Under the pieces are notes generated by a model. The model saw only the letters and a list, made by a program, of their open reading frames with translations, was not told the origin of the DNA and ran no database searches. From NCBI GenBank assembly GCA_024684065.1, contig JAIKXO010000075.1, positions 1 to 15,539 on the forward strand: a DNA stretch of 15,539 nt. Direction: 5' to 3'. Source of the stretch: Lachnospiraceae bacterium (GTDB taxonomy: Bacteria; Bacillota_A; Clostridia; Lachnospirales; Lachnospiraceae). Positions 1 to 6,578 of the stretch are shown here, one piece after another (the stretch's first letter is position 1; every line of letters begins with the position of its first letter). Made by a program: the position numbers and the translations under genes.

Positions 1-302
1 GGCGTATGATGTCTGCCGTTCCTAAAGCTGATGTGGTCATTACGAACCCGACCCATTTTGCGGTAGCGCTAAAGTATGATCCGGATGAAATGCCGGCACC
101 GTATGTGGTGGCAAAAGGGGAAGACCTGTTAGCGGCAAGGATCAGGGAGGTGGCTAAGAGTAACGGGATAGATGTGGTTGAAAACAAGCCTCTTGCGAGG
201 ATGTTATATTATAACGTGGATCTGGGAGCCATGATACCGGCTGAGCTTTATCAGACAGTTGCCGATATCCTGGCGGTGATTTATAACAGAAGATCCGCAT
301 AG
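1..302 (+). CDS. flhB: FlhB, flagellar type III export switch protein, C-terminal part (5' end cut by the window)
   Basis: This is the last ~99 residues of FlhB, the membrane protein of the flagellar export gate that switches substrate specificity from rod/hook to filament. The reading frame is open from the left edge (codons in phase with base 3), so the membrane domain lies outside the window. The diagnostic NPTH autocleavage motif is at bases 45-56, inside the conserved context [20 protein letters not shown]. In this family self-cleavage occurs between the Asn and Pro. The rest matches the cytoplasmic FlhB(C) domain: a basic and acidic core ([20 protein letters not shown]) and the [16 protein letters not shown] segment, ending IYNRRSA. 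Downstream, flhA follows after 26 bases, the normal order in Firmicutes. The apparent Met at base 6 is internal and not a start. Confidence 0.97.
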   Translation, partial: RMMSAVPKADVVITNPTHFAVALKYDPDEMPAPYVVAKGEDLLAARIREVAKSNGIDVVENKPLARMLYYNVDLGAMIPAELYQTVADILAVIYNRRSA

Positions 303-305
303 ATA

Positions 306-318
306 CTGAGTTGTATAA
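306..318 (+). repeat. Copy 1 of the stop-proximal motif CTGAGTTKTATAA
   Basis: CTGAGTTGTATAA lies 3 bases after the flhB stop. It differs at one position from the CTGAGTTTTATAA copy that follows flhA. Its last bases run into the flhA Shine-Dalgarno AAGGA (317-321). Confidence 0.5.
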
Positions 319-328
319 GGAATAAAGA

Positions 329-2383
329 ATGAATGTAGCCGGAATGAAAATCGGGAAAGCGGATCTGGGAATAGCGCTGTATCTTCTCTGTGCGTTTGTA
401 TTCCTGATAATCCCCATGAACGAAACAGTACTTGATATCTGTCTTACGATAGATATGGGTATTTCGTTCGCCATTCTTTTCAATGCCATGTTCTGCAAGG
501 AAGTCCTTGATATGAACAATTTCCCGACTATCCTTCTGTTTTCCACCATGTTCAGGATTTCCCTGAACGTCTCTTCCACCAGGCTTATCCTTACGAAAGG
601 TGAAGCCGGAAACGTTGTATCGACCTTCGGAAACTTCGTGGGAGGCGGCGATCTCGTTATCGGAATCATAATATATATCATCCTTCTGATCGTACAGTTC
701 ATGGTCATCAACAAAGGTACCGAGAGAATTGCCGAGGTTTCCGCAAGATTCACCCTGGACGCCATGCCCGGAAAACAGATGGCCATAGATGCGGACCTTA
801 ATACCGGCGCTATAGACGACGCTGAGGCAAAAAGAAGAAGAGACAAGATCCAGGATGAGGCCAGTTTCTTCGGAGCCATGGACGGTGCCACAAAGTACGT
901 TAAGGGAGATTCTACCGCGGGCCTTATCATAACCGCGGTCAACGTAGTAGGCGGTATAGCCACGGGAATGCTGAATTTCGGACTTGGCATTGGTGACGCG
1001 GTCAACAAATATTCGATACTTACGATAGGTGACGGACTTATCAGCCAGATCCCGTCTCTTCTCATAGCTCTTTCGACCGGTATCCTTATCACAAAGGGAA
1101 GCATGAAGGAGGAGCTCGGCGGAGCCGTTGTAAAGCAGATATTCGGGCTGCCCAAGGCTTTGTATCTTGTCGGGGCGGTACTCTGTTTCCTTGGGATCGC
1201 AACCCCCCTTAACGCTGTGATATTCCTGGCGATAGGGTTTATTTTCATCATAGCCGGAAGATATGTATCGGGCCTCGTAGAGGAGGCTACCGTAGAGGAG
1301 AAGGTCGATGAAACCGAGGCGGAAGCCGAGGAGGTAAGAAAGCCGGAGAACGTCACCGCTCTTTTACAGGTCGATCCCATAGAGCTGGAGTTCGGATACG
1401 GTATTATCCCTCTTGCGGATGTGAACCAGGGCGGCGACCTGCTTGACCGTGTCGTTATGATAAGAAGACAGATAGCCCTGGAGCTCGGAACCGTTGTTCC
1501 TATCATAAGGCTCAGGGATAACATACAGCTCAACCCCAACCAGTACATCATCAAGATAAAGGGGATAAGGGTCAGCGAAGGCGAGATCATGTTTGACCAT
1601 TATATGGCCATGAACCCCGGATATGTTGAGGAGGAGATTTCGGGAATCGAGACCTTTGAGCCTTCATTCCATTTGCCCGCGCTCTGGATAACCGAGTCCC
1701 AGAGAGAAAGAGCCGAGAGCATGGGCTATACGGTTGTCGATCCTCCGAGTATCATAGCGACGCATCTTACTGAGATAGTAAGGCAGCATATTGCTGAGCT
1801 TCTCACCAGGCAGGATGTTCAGAATCTTATCAATAACGTACGTGAGACCAATCCTTCGGTAGTTGACGAGCTGACCCCGAAGCTTCTTGGCATCGGCGAG
1901 ATCCAGAAGGTGCTTCAGAATCTCCTGAAGGAAGGCATTTCCATAAGAGACCTGCTTACGATATTTGAGACACTTGCAGACCATGCGATGGTGACAAGGG
2001 ATACGGATGTGCTCACGGAGTACGTCAGACAGGCTCTTAAGAGGGCTATTTCCGCCAAATTCTTCCCGGCGGGTGATGTTACAAGCGTCGTGACCCTTGA
2101 TCCGAAGATAGAGCAGGAGATAATGGCAAGCGTCAAGCAGACGGAACAGGGCGCTTACCTTACACTTGATCCCGAAAGAACGCGTTCCATAATGAAGGCC
2201 GTGGAGAGCGAGATAGCAAAGCTTGAGAATCTCGGAAAGAATCCTATCATAATAACCTCGCCGATCGTGCGCATGTACTTCAAGAGGCTCACGGAGGATT
2301 ATTTCAAGGATCTCATAGTTGTATCATATAACGAAGTAGACAGCGACATAGAACTGCAGTCCGTCGGAATGGTAGCCGCATAA
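329..2383 (+). CDS. flhA: FlhA, flagellar export gate protein (FHIPEP family)
   Basis: FlhA is the nonameric export-gate subunit whose cytoplasmic ring docks chaperone-substrate complexes and whose membrane part helps convert proton motive force into export. The 684 residues match the usual ~680-700. The N-terminal third holds about eight hydrophobic segments (first near residues 14-30, last near 296-311). The cytoplasmic loop has the FHIPEP family signature around residues 131-160 (TERIAEVSARFTLDAMPGKQ, then DADLNTG). The YVKGD motif follows, with Asp194 at the position of the essential Asp208 of Salmonella FlhA. After a Glu-rich linker (about 318-340) comes the soluble FlhA(C) domain (about 343-684). 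ATG 329 is preceded by AAGGA at 317-321. A perfect 20-bp inverted repeat starts at the very next base after the TAA stop. Identification is secure. Confidence 0.98.
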   Translation: MNVAGMKIGKADLGIALYLLCAFVFLIIPMNETVLDICLTIDMGISFAILFNAMFCKEVLDMNNFPTILLFSTMFRISLNVSSTRLILTKGEAGNVVSTFGNFVGGGDLVIGIIIYIILLIVQFMVINKGTERIAEVSARFTLDAMPGKQMAIDADLNTGAIDDAEAKRRRDKIQDEASFFGAMDGATKYVKGDSTAGLIITAVNVVGGIATGMLNFGLGIGDAVNKYSILTIGDGLISQIPSLLIALSTGILITKGSMKEELGGAVVKQIFGLPKALYLVGAVLCFLGIATPLNAVIFLAIGFIFIIAGRYVSGLVEEATVEEKVDETEAEAEEVRKPENVTALLQVDPIELEFGYGIIPLADVNQGGDLLDRVVMIRRQIALELGTVVPIIRLRDNIQLNPNQYIIKIKGIRVSEGEIMFDHYMAMNPGYVEEEISGIETFEPSFHLPALWITESQRERAESMGYTVVDPPSIIATHLTEIVRQHIAELLTRQDVQNLINNVRETNPSVVDELTPKLLGIGEIQKVLQNLLKEGISIRDLLTIFETLADHAMVTRDTDVLTEYVRQALKRAISAKFFPAGDVTSVVTLDPKIEQEIMASVKQTEQGAYLTLDPERTRSIMKAVESEIAKLENLGKNPIIITSPIVRMYFKRLTEDYFKDLIVVSYNEVDSDIELQSVGMVAA

Positions 2384-2452
2384 CTCTGAGTTTTATAAAC
2401 GCACTATATATTACGGATGGTAATCTTACTGATGCGTTTATAAAACTCAGAG
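2384..2452. repeat. Perfect 20-bp inverted repeat directly after the flhA stop
   Basis: The left arm 2384-2403 (CTCTGAGTTTTATAAACGCA) and the right arm 2433-2452 are exact reverse complements over 20 bases. They are separated by 29 bases that themselves contain a small hairpin (ATTAC 2410-2414 / GTAAT 2420-2424). In RNA this gives a long AU-rich stem with no following U-run, so it does not look like a classical intrinsic terminator. I infer an mRNA 3'-end stabiliser or an RNase processing site between flhBA and flhF. There is no flanking target duplication to suggest an inserted element. Confidence 0.85.
2386..2398 (+). repeat. Copy 2 of the stop-proximal motif (reference copy)
   Basis: CTGAGTTTTATAA begins 2 bases after the flhA stop and forms most of the left arm of the 20-bp inverted repeat. 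The same motif occurs reversed at 2438-2450 as the right arm. Confidence 0.55.
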
Positions 2453-2455
2453 GGG

Positions 2456-2479
2456 CAAAAACATCTTCAGATGTTTTTG
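2456..2479 (+). terminator. Hairpin with terminal U-run, possible weak terminator or attenuator
   Basis: CAAAAACATCT (2456-2466) and AGATGTTTTTG (2469-2479) are perfect reverse complements around a minimal loop. The 3' arm contains five Ts followed by GTCAA. The stem is A/T-rich, so termination would be weak; it is symmetric and could act on either strand. It lies between two other hairpins upstream of flhF. I infer attenuation or processing rather than full termination, since flhF-flhG would otherwise need their own promoter, which I do not see. Confidence 0.4.
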
Positions 2480-2487
2480 TCAATAAT

Positions 2488-2506
2488 GAATTTGCGAAGC
2501 AAATTC
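2488..2506. repeat. 8-bp hairpin just upstream of the flhF start
   Basis: GAATTTGC (2488-2495) and GCAAATTC (2499-2506) pair perfectly around GAA. It ends 13 bases before the flhF ATG and occupies the space where a Shine-Dalgarno would be expected. Confidence 0.6.
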
Positions 2507-2519
2507 TATCCTTACAAGC

Positions 2520-3707
2520 ATGATTATAAAAAAATTCCAGGGAAAAACCGAAGACGAGGCCGTATCCTTCGCAAAAAAGGAGCTTGGGAACGGGGTTGTG
2601 ATCATGAACGTCAGAAATGCCAGGAAGAAGGGTTTCTTCAGCATTTTCAGAAAGTCCATGGTGGAGGTGACTGTCGCCCTGGAAGAGGAGCAGGAGAAGC
2701 CCGTGTTCAAGCCGAGGCCGATACAGAAGCCTGCCCCGGTAAAGAAGCCTGAACCGGTCGACAATCACGACATCATTAAGGAACCGGAGCCGGAAAGGCA
2801 GCCCGTTCCGGGAAAGGACAGGCTTCTTGAGGAGAAGCTTGACAGCCTCCAGTCATTCATAGAAAAACAGCTCGCAAAGGAAGAAAAGCCTGAAGAAGAG
2901 AATACCGGGAACGAAAGCACTCCCGTCATGAAGCTTGTTTACAATACTCTCATAGAGAACGAGGTGACCGAGAAATATGCGGGCGAGATCATCTCAGAGG
3001 TTGGGAAGGTTACCGATGACAACTCCTCGATAGATTTCGTCCTGGCAAATGTATACCAGAAGATGATACTGCAGTTCGGGCAGCCGCAGACGATATATCC
3101 TGCAACGGACGGCGTAAAGGTCGTGATATTTATAGGCCCTACAGGTGTCGGAAAGACGACGACCATCGCGAAGATCGCTTCTATATTGGCTGTAAATGAC
3201 AAAAAAAAGATCGCCCTTCTGACAACGGATACCTACAGGGTCGGAGCCGCTGAGCAGCTTCGGACCTATGCGGGCATTCTGGAGGTTCCCTTCAGGGTCA
3301 TCTATACATCTGACGAAATGGAGACAGCTATCAAGGACTTCAGTAAGTGTGATTATATCCTTGTCGATACGGCGGGACATTCGCACCACAACGAGGAGCT
3401 TAAGAGGAACGTCAGCCAGTTCATAGCCTGTATTGACGAGAATATAGAAAAGGATATCTTCCTTGTTCTTTCAGCGACTACAAAATACAGGGATCTCGTG
3501 AATATTACAGATGCTTATGAAGAATTCACGGGCTATAAGCTCATTTTCACAAAGCTTGATGAGACTATGTCATATGGGAATCTGTTTAATCTGAGGATGC
3601 ATACGGGCGCGGACATGTCCTATATAACATGCGGACAGAGCGTGCCTGACGATATAGAGCCTTTTTCACCGCAGACTACCGTTAAGCAGCTTTTAGGAGG
3701 CAGGTGA
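2520..3707 (+). CDS. flhF: FlhF, SRP-type GTPase controlling flagellar placement
   Basis: FlhF is the third SRP-GTPase family member (with Ffh and FtsY). It acts at the membrane to place new flagella and is controlled by FlhG. The 395 residues show the basic N-terminal B-domain (MIIKKFQGKTEDEAVSFAKK to about residue 55) and a Pro/Glu/Lys-rich linker (about 56-130). Then comes the NG domain: G1 GPTGVGKTT at 206-214, DTYR at 237-240, G3 DTAG at 283-286 and G4 TKLD at 344-347. The residue after DTAG is His287, where SRP GTPases normally have Arg. ATG 2520 gives the standard N-terminus. The only upstream in-frame triplets before a stop at 2487-2489 offer no better start, yet no Shine-Dalgarno precedes it (the bases are ATCCTTACAAGC). 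Its stop lies 5 bases before the flhG ATG, a typical flhF-flhG pair. Confidence 0.96.
   Translation: MIIKKFQGKTEDEAVSFAKKELGNGVVIMNVRNARKKGFFSIFRKSMVEVTVALEEEQEKPVFKPRPIQKPAPVKKPEPVDNHDIIKEPEPERQPVPGKDRLLEEKLDSLQSFIEKQLAKEEKPEEENTGNESTPVMKLVYNTLIENEVTEKYAGEIISEVGKVTDDNSSIDFVLANVYQKMILQFGQPQTIYPATDGVKVVIFIGPTGVGKTTTIAKIASILAVNDKKKIALLTTDTYRVGAAEQLRTYAGILEVPFRVIYTSDEMETAIKDFSKCDYILVDTAGHSHHNEELKRNVSQFIACIDENIEKDIFLVLSATTKYRDLVNITDAYEEFTGYKLIFTKLDETMSYGNLFNLRMHTGADMSYITCGQSVPDDIEPFSPQTTVKQLLGGR
3702..3707 (+). promoter_or_regulatory. Ribosome binding site that sets the flhG start
   Basis: AGGTGA is complementary to the 16S 3' end and is followed by a 5-base gap to ATG 3713. The AGGAGG just before it (3695-3700) is only 3 bases from the alternative GTG 3704 and 12 bases from the ATG. 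It overlaps the flhF stop codon, which suggests coupling. Confidence 0.55.
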
Positions 3708-3712
3708 GAGAT

Positions 3713-4594
3713 ATGGATCAGGCCCAGCAGCTCAGAAATATCATAAAAAGAAGCGAACAGCCAAGGCCTGCCGCCCGGGTCATTACGGTCACAAGCGGCA
3801 AGGGCGGGGTCGGAAAGTCAAATGTATCGATAAACCTTGCGGTACAGCTGAAAAAGCTCGGCCACAGGGTGATCATTTTTGATGCGGACTTCGGGCTCGC
3901 CAATATTGAGGTCATGTTCGGGGCGGTTCCGAAGCATAATCTTTCGGACCTTATTTATCAGGGGAAAAATATCCGCGAGATCATCACCATGGGCCCCATG
4001 GAGATAGGGTTTATCTCAGGAGGTTCGGGTATAGCGGGATTATCCAACCTCGGAAGAGACTATATCAATTATCTTGTACAGAACCTGGCGGAACTGGATA
4101 CATTGGCAGATGTTATCGTTATAGACACCGGGGCCGGAATATCTGACGCTGTGATGGAATTTCTTGTCGCAAGCGGCGAGGTTTTGCTCGTGATGACACC
4201 GGAGCCCGCCTCCCTGACAGATTCCTACTCGCTTTTAAAGGCTCTCAACAGACATTCACGCTACAACAGGGAGATGACGCTTATAAAAGTGATATCAAAC
4301 AAGGTCTCCGGGCAGGAGGAAGGAAGACAGCTGTTCGGGAAGCTCAATGCCGTGGTGAGCAGATATTTAAAGATGCCGCTTCAATATCTGGGGTATGTTC
4401 CGGAGGATCCTCAGCTTATGCAGGCGGTAATGCAGCAGACTCCTATCTCCATAGAGAACCCCAAAGCCAAATCTTCACTGGCTTTTGAGGCTCTAGCGCA
4501 GACACTCACCGGAAAGGAGCCTGTAGCATCATACACAAGGCACGGGATGGCCGGATTTTTCGCAAATATGGTATGGGGAAAGAAGTTTTCGTGA
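3713..4594 (+). CDS. flhG: FlhG/YlxH (FleN), MinD-like ATPase regulating flagellar number and FlhF
   Basis: This MinD/ParA-type ATPase cycles between monomer and ATP-bound dimer, stimulates FlhF GTPase activity and limits flagellar number. The N-terminus from ATG 3713 is MDQAQQLRNIIK. It contains the DQAxxLR motif known in Bacillus FlhG as the FlhF-activating element, which supports this start over GTG 3704. The deviant Walker A KGGVGKS is at residues 30-36, switch I DADFGLAN at 58-65 and switch II DTGAG at 138-142. The protein is 293 residues. Its last residues (GMAGFFANMVWGKKF) alternate hydrophobic and basic positions, as in a MinD-type membrane-targeting helix (inference). It sits between flhF and a PilZ gene. 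Confidence 0.95.
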   Translation: MDQAQQLRNIIKRSEQPRPAARVITVTSGKGGVGKSNVSINLAVQLKKLGHRVIIFDADFGLANIEVMFGAVPKHNLSDLIYQGKNIREIITMGPMEIGFISGGSGIAGLSNLGRDYINYLVQNLAELDTLADVIVIDTGAGISDAVMEFLVASGEVLLVMTPEPASLTDSYSLLKALNRHSRYNREMTLIKVISNKVSGQEEGRQLFGKLNAVVSRYLKMPLQYLGYVPEDPQLMQAVMQQTPISIENPKAKSSLAFEALAQTLTGKEPVASYTRHGMAGFFANMVWGKKFS

Positions 4595-4614
4595 AGTATT
4601 AAAGAGGGGTAGAT

Positions 4615-5358
4615 ATGGCATTTAAAAAGAACAAAGAGGAGTCAACGCTTTCAAAGTACATCAAGGAGGGCGACAAGCTGGATATAGAGACCATTGACAG
4701 GCCGGGGAGGGCGACCGAGAAACGCCAGTACAGGAGCATGGTCTATAATATTGTTTCAGATGACGAGATAAAGATCGCGATGCCCATGGAACAGGGAAAG
4801 GTGATCCTGCTTCCGGTTGACGGCGAATACAATCTCTGTTTTTACACAAAGAACGGGCTTTATCAGTGCCTCTCGAGGGTAGTGGAGAGGAGTAAGACCG
4901 ATAAGGTTTATGTCCTTCTCATGGAACTGACCACGGATCTTTCCAAATATCAGCGGAGGGAGTATTACAGGCTTAATACCGTTCTTGAGATGAAGGCCTC
5001 AAAGATAGCTGACGAGTTTGATGATCAGAGTACGGAAAGAGTGGAGATAATCGATACCGACCTGACCTTTGATAACGGTGTCATGGTCGATATTTCCGGA
5101 GGCGGGGCAAGATTTATTTCCCGGACACAGTACCCGGTCGGCTCAGAGGTCCTGTTTAAATTCAAGCTCTTTGTGAGCGGTAACATGAACGATTACTCTA
5201 TTTACGGAAGAGTGTTGTTTTCACAGCCTATGAAGAACAATCCCGGAGCCTTTGAACACAGGATGCAGTTTGTCCATATCATGAAGGATGACAGGGAAAG
5301 CATTATAAGATATATCTTCGAAGAAGAAAGGAAAATCAGGCGTAGGGAAAAGGGTTGA
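4615..5358 (+). CDS. PilZ-domain c-di-GMP receptor, YcgR-like flagellar brake type
   Basis: The protein is 247 residues. It has an N-terminal YcgR-type domain (about 1-110) and a C-terminal PilZ domain. Both c-di-GMP signature motifs are intact: RxxxR (Arg115 to Arg119 in YQRREYYRL) and DxSxxG (Asp159, Ser161, Gly164 in MVDISGGGARF). PilZ proteins of this build bind c-di-GMP and slow or reorient the flagellar motor (YcgR; YpfA/DgrA in Bacillus). Its place inside the fla/che operon, 20 bases after flhG and 1 base before cheB, supports a motility role. AGAGGGG at 4603-4609 is the ribosome binding site. The target (MotA, FliG/FliM or another protein) cannot be told from sequence. Confidence 0.9.
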   Translation: MAFKKNKEESTLSKYIKEGDKLDIETIDRPGRATEKRQYRSMVYNIVSDDEIKIAMPMEQGKVILLPVDGEYNLCFYTKNGLYQCLSRVVERSKTDKVYVLLMELTTDLSKYQRREYYRLNTVLEMKASKIADEFDDQSTERVEIIDTDLTFDNGVMVDISGGGARFISRTQYPVGSEVLFKFKLFVSGNMNDYSIYGRVLFSQPMKNNPGAFEHRMQFVHIMKDDRESIIRYIFEEERKIRRREKG

Positions 5359-5359
5359 A

Positions 5360-6577
5360 ATGATGAAGAAAAAAATACTGATTGTTGATGACTCTGCACT
5401 CATGAGAAGGGTTTTGTGTGATATAATTAACTCCGACAGCAGATTTGAAGTCGCGGATATGGCTAAGGACGGTATTGAGGGCTTTACTCTCCTTACCTCC
5501 CGTAAGTATGACGCAGTAGTCCTTGATGTCTACATGCCTAAGATGACAGGCCTTGACATGCTCAGAGAAATGCAGAAGAGCAGGGTTTACGCCAATGTTC
5601 TTATGGCAAGCACGACAACAGGCGAGGGAGCCAGGGAGACCATAGAGGCTCTTGATCTCGGGGCGGTGGATTTTATCAAAAAACCCGAGAATGTGGCAAA
5701 TGCAAGGCACGAGGATTTCAAGCATACATTTCTTGAAACCCTTAATGCGGTAACCCTCGCAAGGCCTACCCACATGCAGACTGCCGGACGCTATACCTCC
5801 GGAAGGGCGAGCACGTTCACCTCAAGATATGACGTGAACTTCCATAACAAGCCGCAGGGGGCGGCTAAGGAGCCAGTTAAGCCTTCTTCGGCGGTAAGCT
5901 TTACCGCGGAGACAAGGAAGCAGATCGCAAGCATGTCTGGCTCAAAGAAGGAAGCTGATATCTCGAAGTTAGTACATGATATCCCTCCGAAAGCCGGAAA
6001 AAAGATCGTAGCGATCGCAAGCTCCACGGGAGGCCCGAGAGCGCTGCAGTCGGTGATCCCGAAGCTCCCTAAGAATTTAAACGCTCCTGTGCTTCTTGTA
6101 CAGCATATGCCGAAGGGCTTTACCAAGTCCCTTGCCGAAAGACTTACCTCGCTCGGGGAGATCCCCGTAACGGAGGCCGTTGACGGTGAGACGATAAAGA
6201 ACGGACATGTATACATCGCCCAGGGCGGCCTGCACTTAAACGCTGATTTTAAGAGCGGCGGAAACTATGTGATAAGGTATTCCGACGAACCTACAAGGGA
6301 AGGGGTCAAGCCCTGCGCGAATTATATGTATGAATCCCTGGCGGATTCCAAGTTCGACGAGATAGTCTGTGTTGTCATGACCGGTATGGGAAGTGACGGA
6401 ACTGCCGGTATTTTGAACCTGAAAAAGAAGAAGAATGTACGTGTGATCGCCCAGGACGAGGAGACCAGCACGGTTTACGGAATGCCCAAGGCCATAGCCC
6501 TGGCGGGTGCCGTGAACGAGGTGGTCCCGCTCGAGTCGATCGCAGAACATATTATTAAGAACGTGGGGGTTTACTAG
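5360..6577 (+). CDS. cheB: CheB, receptor methylesterase/glutamine deamidase with receiver domain
   Basis: CheB removes methyl groups from chemoreceptors after phosphorylation by CheA. The receiver domain (about 5-120) has the acidic pair Asp10/Asp11 (IVDDSALMRR), the phospho-acceptor Asp56 (VVLDVYMPKMTG) and Lys107/Lys108 (DFIKKP). The esterase domain (about 214-405) carries the triad Ser222 (ASSTGGP), His249 (VQHMPKGF) and Asp346 (TGMGSDGTAG). At 405 residues it is longer than the usual ~350. The extra length is a poorly conserved linker (about 121-213) rich in Ser, Thr and Lys. ATG 5360 lies 1 base after the pilZ stop, with AAAAGGG at 5348-5354; ATG 5363 is an equally possible start. Translation is probably coupled to the PilZ gene and to cheA. 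Confidence 0.97.
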   Translation: MMKKKILIVDDSALMRRVLCDIINSDSRFEVADMAKDGIEGFTLLTSRKYDAVVLDVYMPKMTGLDMLREMQKSRVYANVLMASTTTGEGARETIEALDLGAVDFIKKPENVANARHEDFKHTFLETLNAVTLARPTHMQTAGRYTSGRASTFTSRYDVNFHNKPQGAAKEPVKPSSAVSFTAETRKQIASMSGSKKEADISKLVHDIPPKAGKKIVAIASSTGGPRALQSVIPKLPKNLNAPVLLVQHMPKGFTKSLAERLTSLGEIPVTEAVDGETIKNGHVYIAQGGLHLNADFKSGGNYVIRYSDEPTREGVKPCANYMYESLADSKFDEIVCVVMTGMGSDGTAGILNLKKKKNVRVIAQDEETSTVYGMPKAIALAGAVNEVVPLESIAEHIIKNVGVY

Positions 6578-6578
6578 C

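Noticed and set aside
261..268. GCCGATAT, a perfect sigma-28 -10 box, inside flhB (also at 14773-14780).
   Set aside because: Neither copy has TAAA at the required ~15-base distance, and both are explained by ordinary codons (GCC GAT AT).
154..1590. A 478-codon open frame on the minus strand opposite flhA.
   Set aside because: It is antisense to secure flhB/flhA coding sequence, shows no family resemblance and has the Ser/Ile/Thr-rich look of a shadow frame.
2384..2452. An invertible flagellar switch like the one upstream of the Clostridioides difficile flgB operon.
   Set aside because: The repeats flank only 29 bases, much shorter than known invertible segments, and the element contains no promoter. 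A hairpin in RNA is the simpler reading.
2384..2506. A MITE or inserted palindromic transposon.
   Set aside because: No target-site duplication and no transposase-type ends are seen. Without genome-wide copies it cannot be supported, so it is kept only as a possibility in the findings.
2471..2752. A small open frame overlapping the start of flhF in another frame.
   Set aside because: No ribosome binding site is present. Its second half is the basic, low-complexity shadow of the flhF linker, and flhF itself is certain in the other frame.
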